Shown piece after piece: positions 6,517 to 7,994 of a stretch of DNA of 7,994 nucleotides. Source of the stretch: an uncultured Bacteroidales bacterium. Lineage in GTDB: Bacteria > Bacteroidota > Bacteroidia > Bacteroidales > UBA932. A program made the translations under genes and the position numbers. The stretch is from assembly GCA_902461985.1 (NCBI GenBank), contig CABQAB010000088.1, positions 1 to 7,994 on the forward strand. The letters are read 5' to 3'. The notes beneath the pieces are model-generated. The model was given only the letters and a program-made list of their open reading frames with translations. It had not been told where the DNA came from and searched no databases. Positions within the stretch are counted from its first letter, which is position 1, and every line of letters begins with the position of its first letter.

Positions 6517-7994
6517 TTATTGTATTTTGACGCATCTTACGTTCAGCGCGTTGGCCGTGCTGTAGTTGTGATAGTTGTCAGTCTGGATATAGTTTCCGTC
6601 ACCTGCGGCTACTGCACAGTTCTTCAGTCCATGCATCGTGCTGCTGTAAAGCATCACTAAACTGCACTCTCCGAATGTGCCGTTGAATTTCATGCGTCCG
6701 CTCTTTGGATATGTCGCAATCGCATCAGCAGAGCTTAAACTTGTCCATGGAGATTTTCCGTTCTTATAGGCAGGAACCATCCATCCTTCAGGACATGGGT
6801 CGAAAACGCCTTTCTCGCCCGTGGCTTCTTCAGACCAGAAGTTAGGCCCGTATTCAAAAGCAGCATTGCTGTCGGTCGTTATCCAGCTGTACGGCTCGCC
6901 GCCGGCTGTGACGAAGCAGGCCGGATCTTTGATGACTCGGCGCATGTTCTGCCCCTGAATGGAATTCCATACATCTCCCGTCGTGTATTTCACCTCGGCA
7001 TTGTTGATGTCATACAGCGGTACTGAAGTTATTAACGCTCCGTCTTCAGGGAACTTGTCAGTAAATCCCGCGTATGGAGTATTCTTGGCACCCTGGTAGT
7101 ACATTCCGACAGAGAGCGGGTCGTTCACGTCCGGAGTCATCGCTCCGAGGTTGCGGTCCATGAACATATAGTCCGTGGCTCCGTCGCCGTTGTTGTCGAT
7201 TGCGCTTGTTTTTTCGTCAGGATTGAAATCCGTGACCCATATATGCCATGACCAGGCTTTCACTTCTTCCATCTTTACGGATACGAGCGCGTTGCCTCCG
7301 TTTCCGCCGTTGGTCTTGACCGTGATTGTGCTTTGCTCGGGATTCTCCGCATCGGCATTGAGAGTGACTTCGCTGATAAGGCTCTGCGTATCCTGCCAGA
7401 TAAGTTCCGCGCTGAGCTTGTCTGCGTCGCACTGTTCGGCATTGTTGTACAGTTTACCGCTGTTGATGAAATTGATTTTCCGCCATACCTCGTAGGCTTT
7501 GAGCACAGGGAAAGTCACGGATTCACCCGGCTTTACTATGTAGCAGTTAGGAAGGTCGGCAATATTGAAAGTTTTGTCAAGAGTGAGATTTATTACCGCT
7601 ATTCCACTCTCCGGGAAGACTATTTCCTTTTCAAGTGTCACAGTTTTCGCAGCACTATGATTTTGGGTGGTGACCTCAAAGCTGAGTTCCGAGCCTGCCG
7701 GGATAGTCGTAGGGTTCACCACTAAGTAAACTGCATTCTTGTCCGTCCCGAAGACCGGAGCGCCAGCACCGTATTCGGCTGAGACTGTGGCAGTGCTGCT
7801 GCTCCAGCTCCCTATCCTGGCATTGTCGAGAGCGACTGATGCACATCCTGCCAGAACTGTCCCTTCTGGAGCGGTGAACTTCAGTGATTTTACTTTTTCT
7901 CCGCTGAGAGTCGCCCCTTTGAGGTTTATCTTCAAGACCGAGAATATTCTCTTGAATGTCAGGTCATTGACTGTGACGGCTTCATTTTCGACGG
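6517..7994 (-). CDS. Fimbrillin-like surface protein with C-terminal FISUMP-like module (5' end beyond window)
   Basis: About 491 residues are visible. The frame stays open to the right edge, so the TTG codon at 7933-7935 is not the true start; the extra residues upstream (ending in FKRIFSVLKINLK) read like the inside of a fimbrillin beta-domain. The N-terminal half resembles Mfa-like fimbrillin domains. A middle segment (NCYIVKPGESVTFPVLKA, about 7489-7548) and the following WSWHIWVTD (about 7227-7253) match a module common in Bacteroidota surface proteins. The C-terminal part has the FISUMP-type landmarks YMFMDRNLGA, GMYYQGAKNTP, FDPCPEGWMVP and a terminal NVRCVKIQ. A calcium-loop-like DNNGDGATD lies just before YMFMDRN. 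The role is probably a surface adhesin or fimbrial tip/accessory subunit, by family resemblance only. A signal peptide cannot be seen because the 5' end is missing. It is the first visible gene of the run and ends 15 nt before the next fimbrillin gene. Confidence 0.85.
   Translation of the reverse strand, partial: VENEAVTVNDLTFKRIFSVLKINLKGATLSGEKVKSLKFTAPEGTVLAGCASVALDNARIGSWSSSTATVSAEYGAGAPVFGTDKNAVYLVVNPTTIPAGSELSFEVTTQNHSAAKTVTLEKEIVFPESGIAVINLTLDKTFNIADLPNCYIVKPGESVTFPVLKAYEVWRKINFINSGKLYNNAEQCDADKLSAELIWQDTQSLISEVTLNADAENPEQSTITVKTNGGNGGNALVSVKMEEVKAWSWHIWVTDFNPDEKTSAIDNNGDGATDYMFMDRNLGAMTPDVNDPLSVGMYYQGAKNTPYAGFTDKFPEDGALITSVPLYDINNAEVKYTTGDVWNSIQGQNMRRVIKDPACFVTAGGEPYSWITTDSNAAFEYGPNFWSEEATGEKGVFDPCPEGWMVPAYKNGKSPWTSLSSADAIATYPKSGRMKFNGTFGECSLVMLYSSTMHGLKNCAVAAGDGNYIQTDNYHNYSTANALNVRCVKIQ

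Noticed and set aside
7333..7725. A 130-residue plus-strand reading frame opposite the fimbrillin-like gene
   Set aside because: It is antisense to recognised fimbrillin module sequence and has no independent support.
7933..7935. TTG as the start of the large fimbrillin-like gene
   Set aside because: The same frame stays open to the window end with typical fimbrillin residues upstream, so the gene is simply cut by the edge.

Overview
The window looks like a piece of a Bacteroidales (phylum Bacteroidota) chromosome. The evidence is a FecR-type anti-sigma factor with a C-terminal DUF4974-like region, fimbrillin-family lipoproteins, lipobox signal peptides on surface enzymes, and gene starts without a clear Shine-Dalgarno sequence. 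Base composition looks close to 50% GC by eye, higher than typical Bacteroides. The genus cannot be read from the sequence.

All convincing genes lie on the minus strand, so transcription runs from high to low coordinates. In that order they are: (1) the 3' part of a large fimbrillin-like surface protein with a C-terminal FISUMP-like module, 6517-7994, cut by the window edge; (2) a 286-residue fimbrillin-family lipoprotein, 5641-6501; (3) an ECF sigma-70 factor, 5076-5636; (4) a FecR-type anti-sigma factor, 4058-5071; (5) a lipoprotein GH3 glycosidase, 1705-4047; (6) a GH127/DUF1680-type putative beta-L-arabinofuranosidase, 29-1708. The junctions are 15, 4, 4 and 10 nt, then a 4-nt ATGA overlap. 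This is the layout of a single operon. No stretch over 300 bases lacks a gene, and I see no RNA genes, mobile elements, CRISPR arrays or terminators.

Inferred logic: the membrane-bound FecR protein holds the sigma factor until an extracytoplasmic signal arrives, and the freed sigma factor would switch on this or another locus. The fimbrillin-like proteins would be exposed on the cell surface, and the GH3 and GH127 enzymes would trim plant-type glycans, possibly arabinose-containing ones. The unusual point is the arrangement. The sigma/anti-sigma pair sits inside a run of fimbrillin genes upstream and glycosidases downstream. No SusC/TonB-dependent transporter or SusD-like gene is visible, although such genes normally accompany FecR-type regulators.

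The left edge (1-70) is ambiguous. The GH127-type protein appears to lack about 50 C-terminal residues. Either there is a frameshift, or the gene really stops there and a following gene starts in an ATGA overlap.
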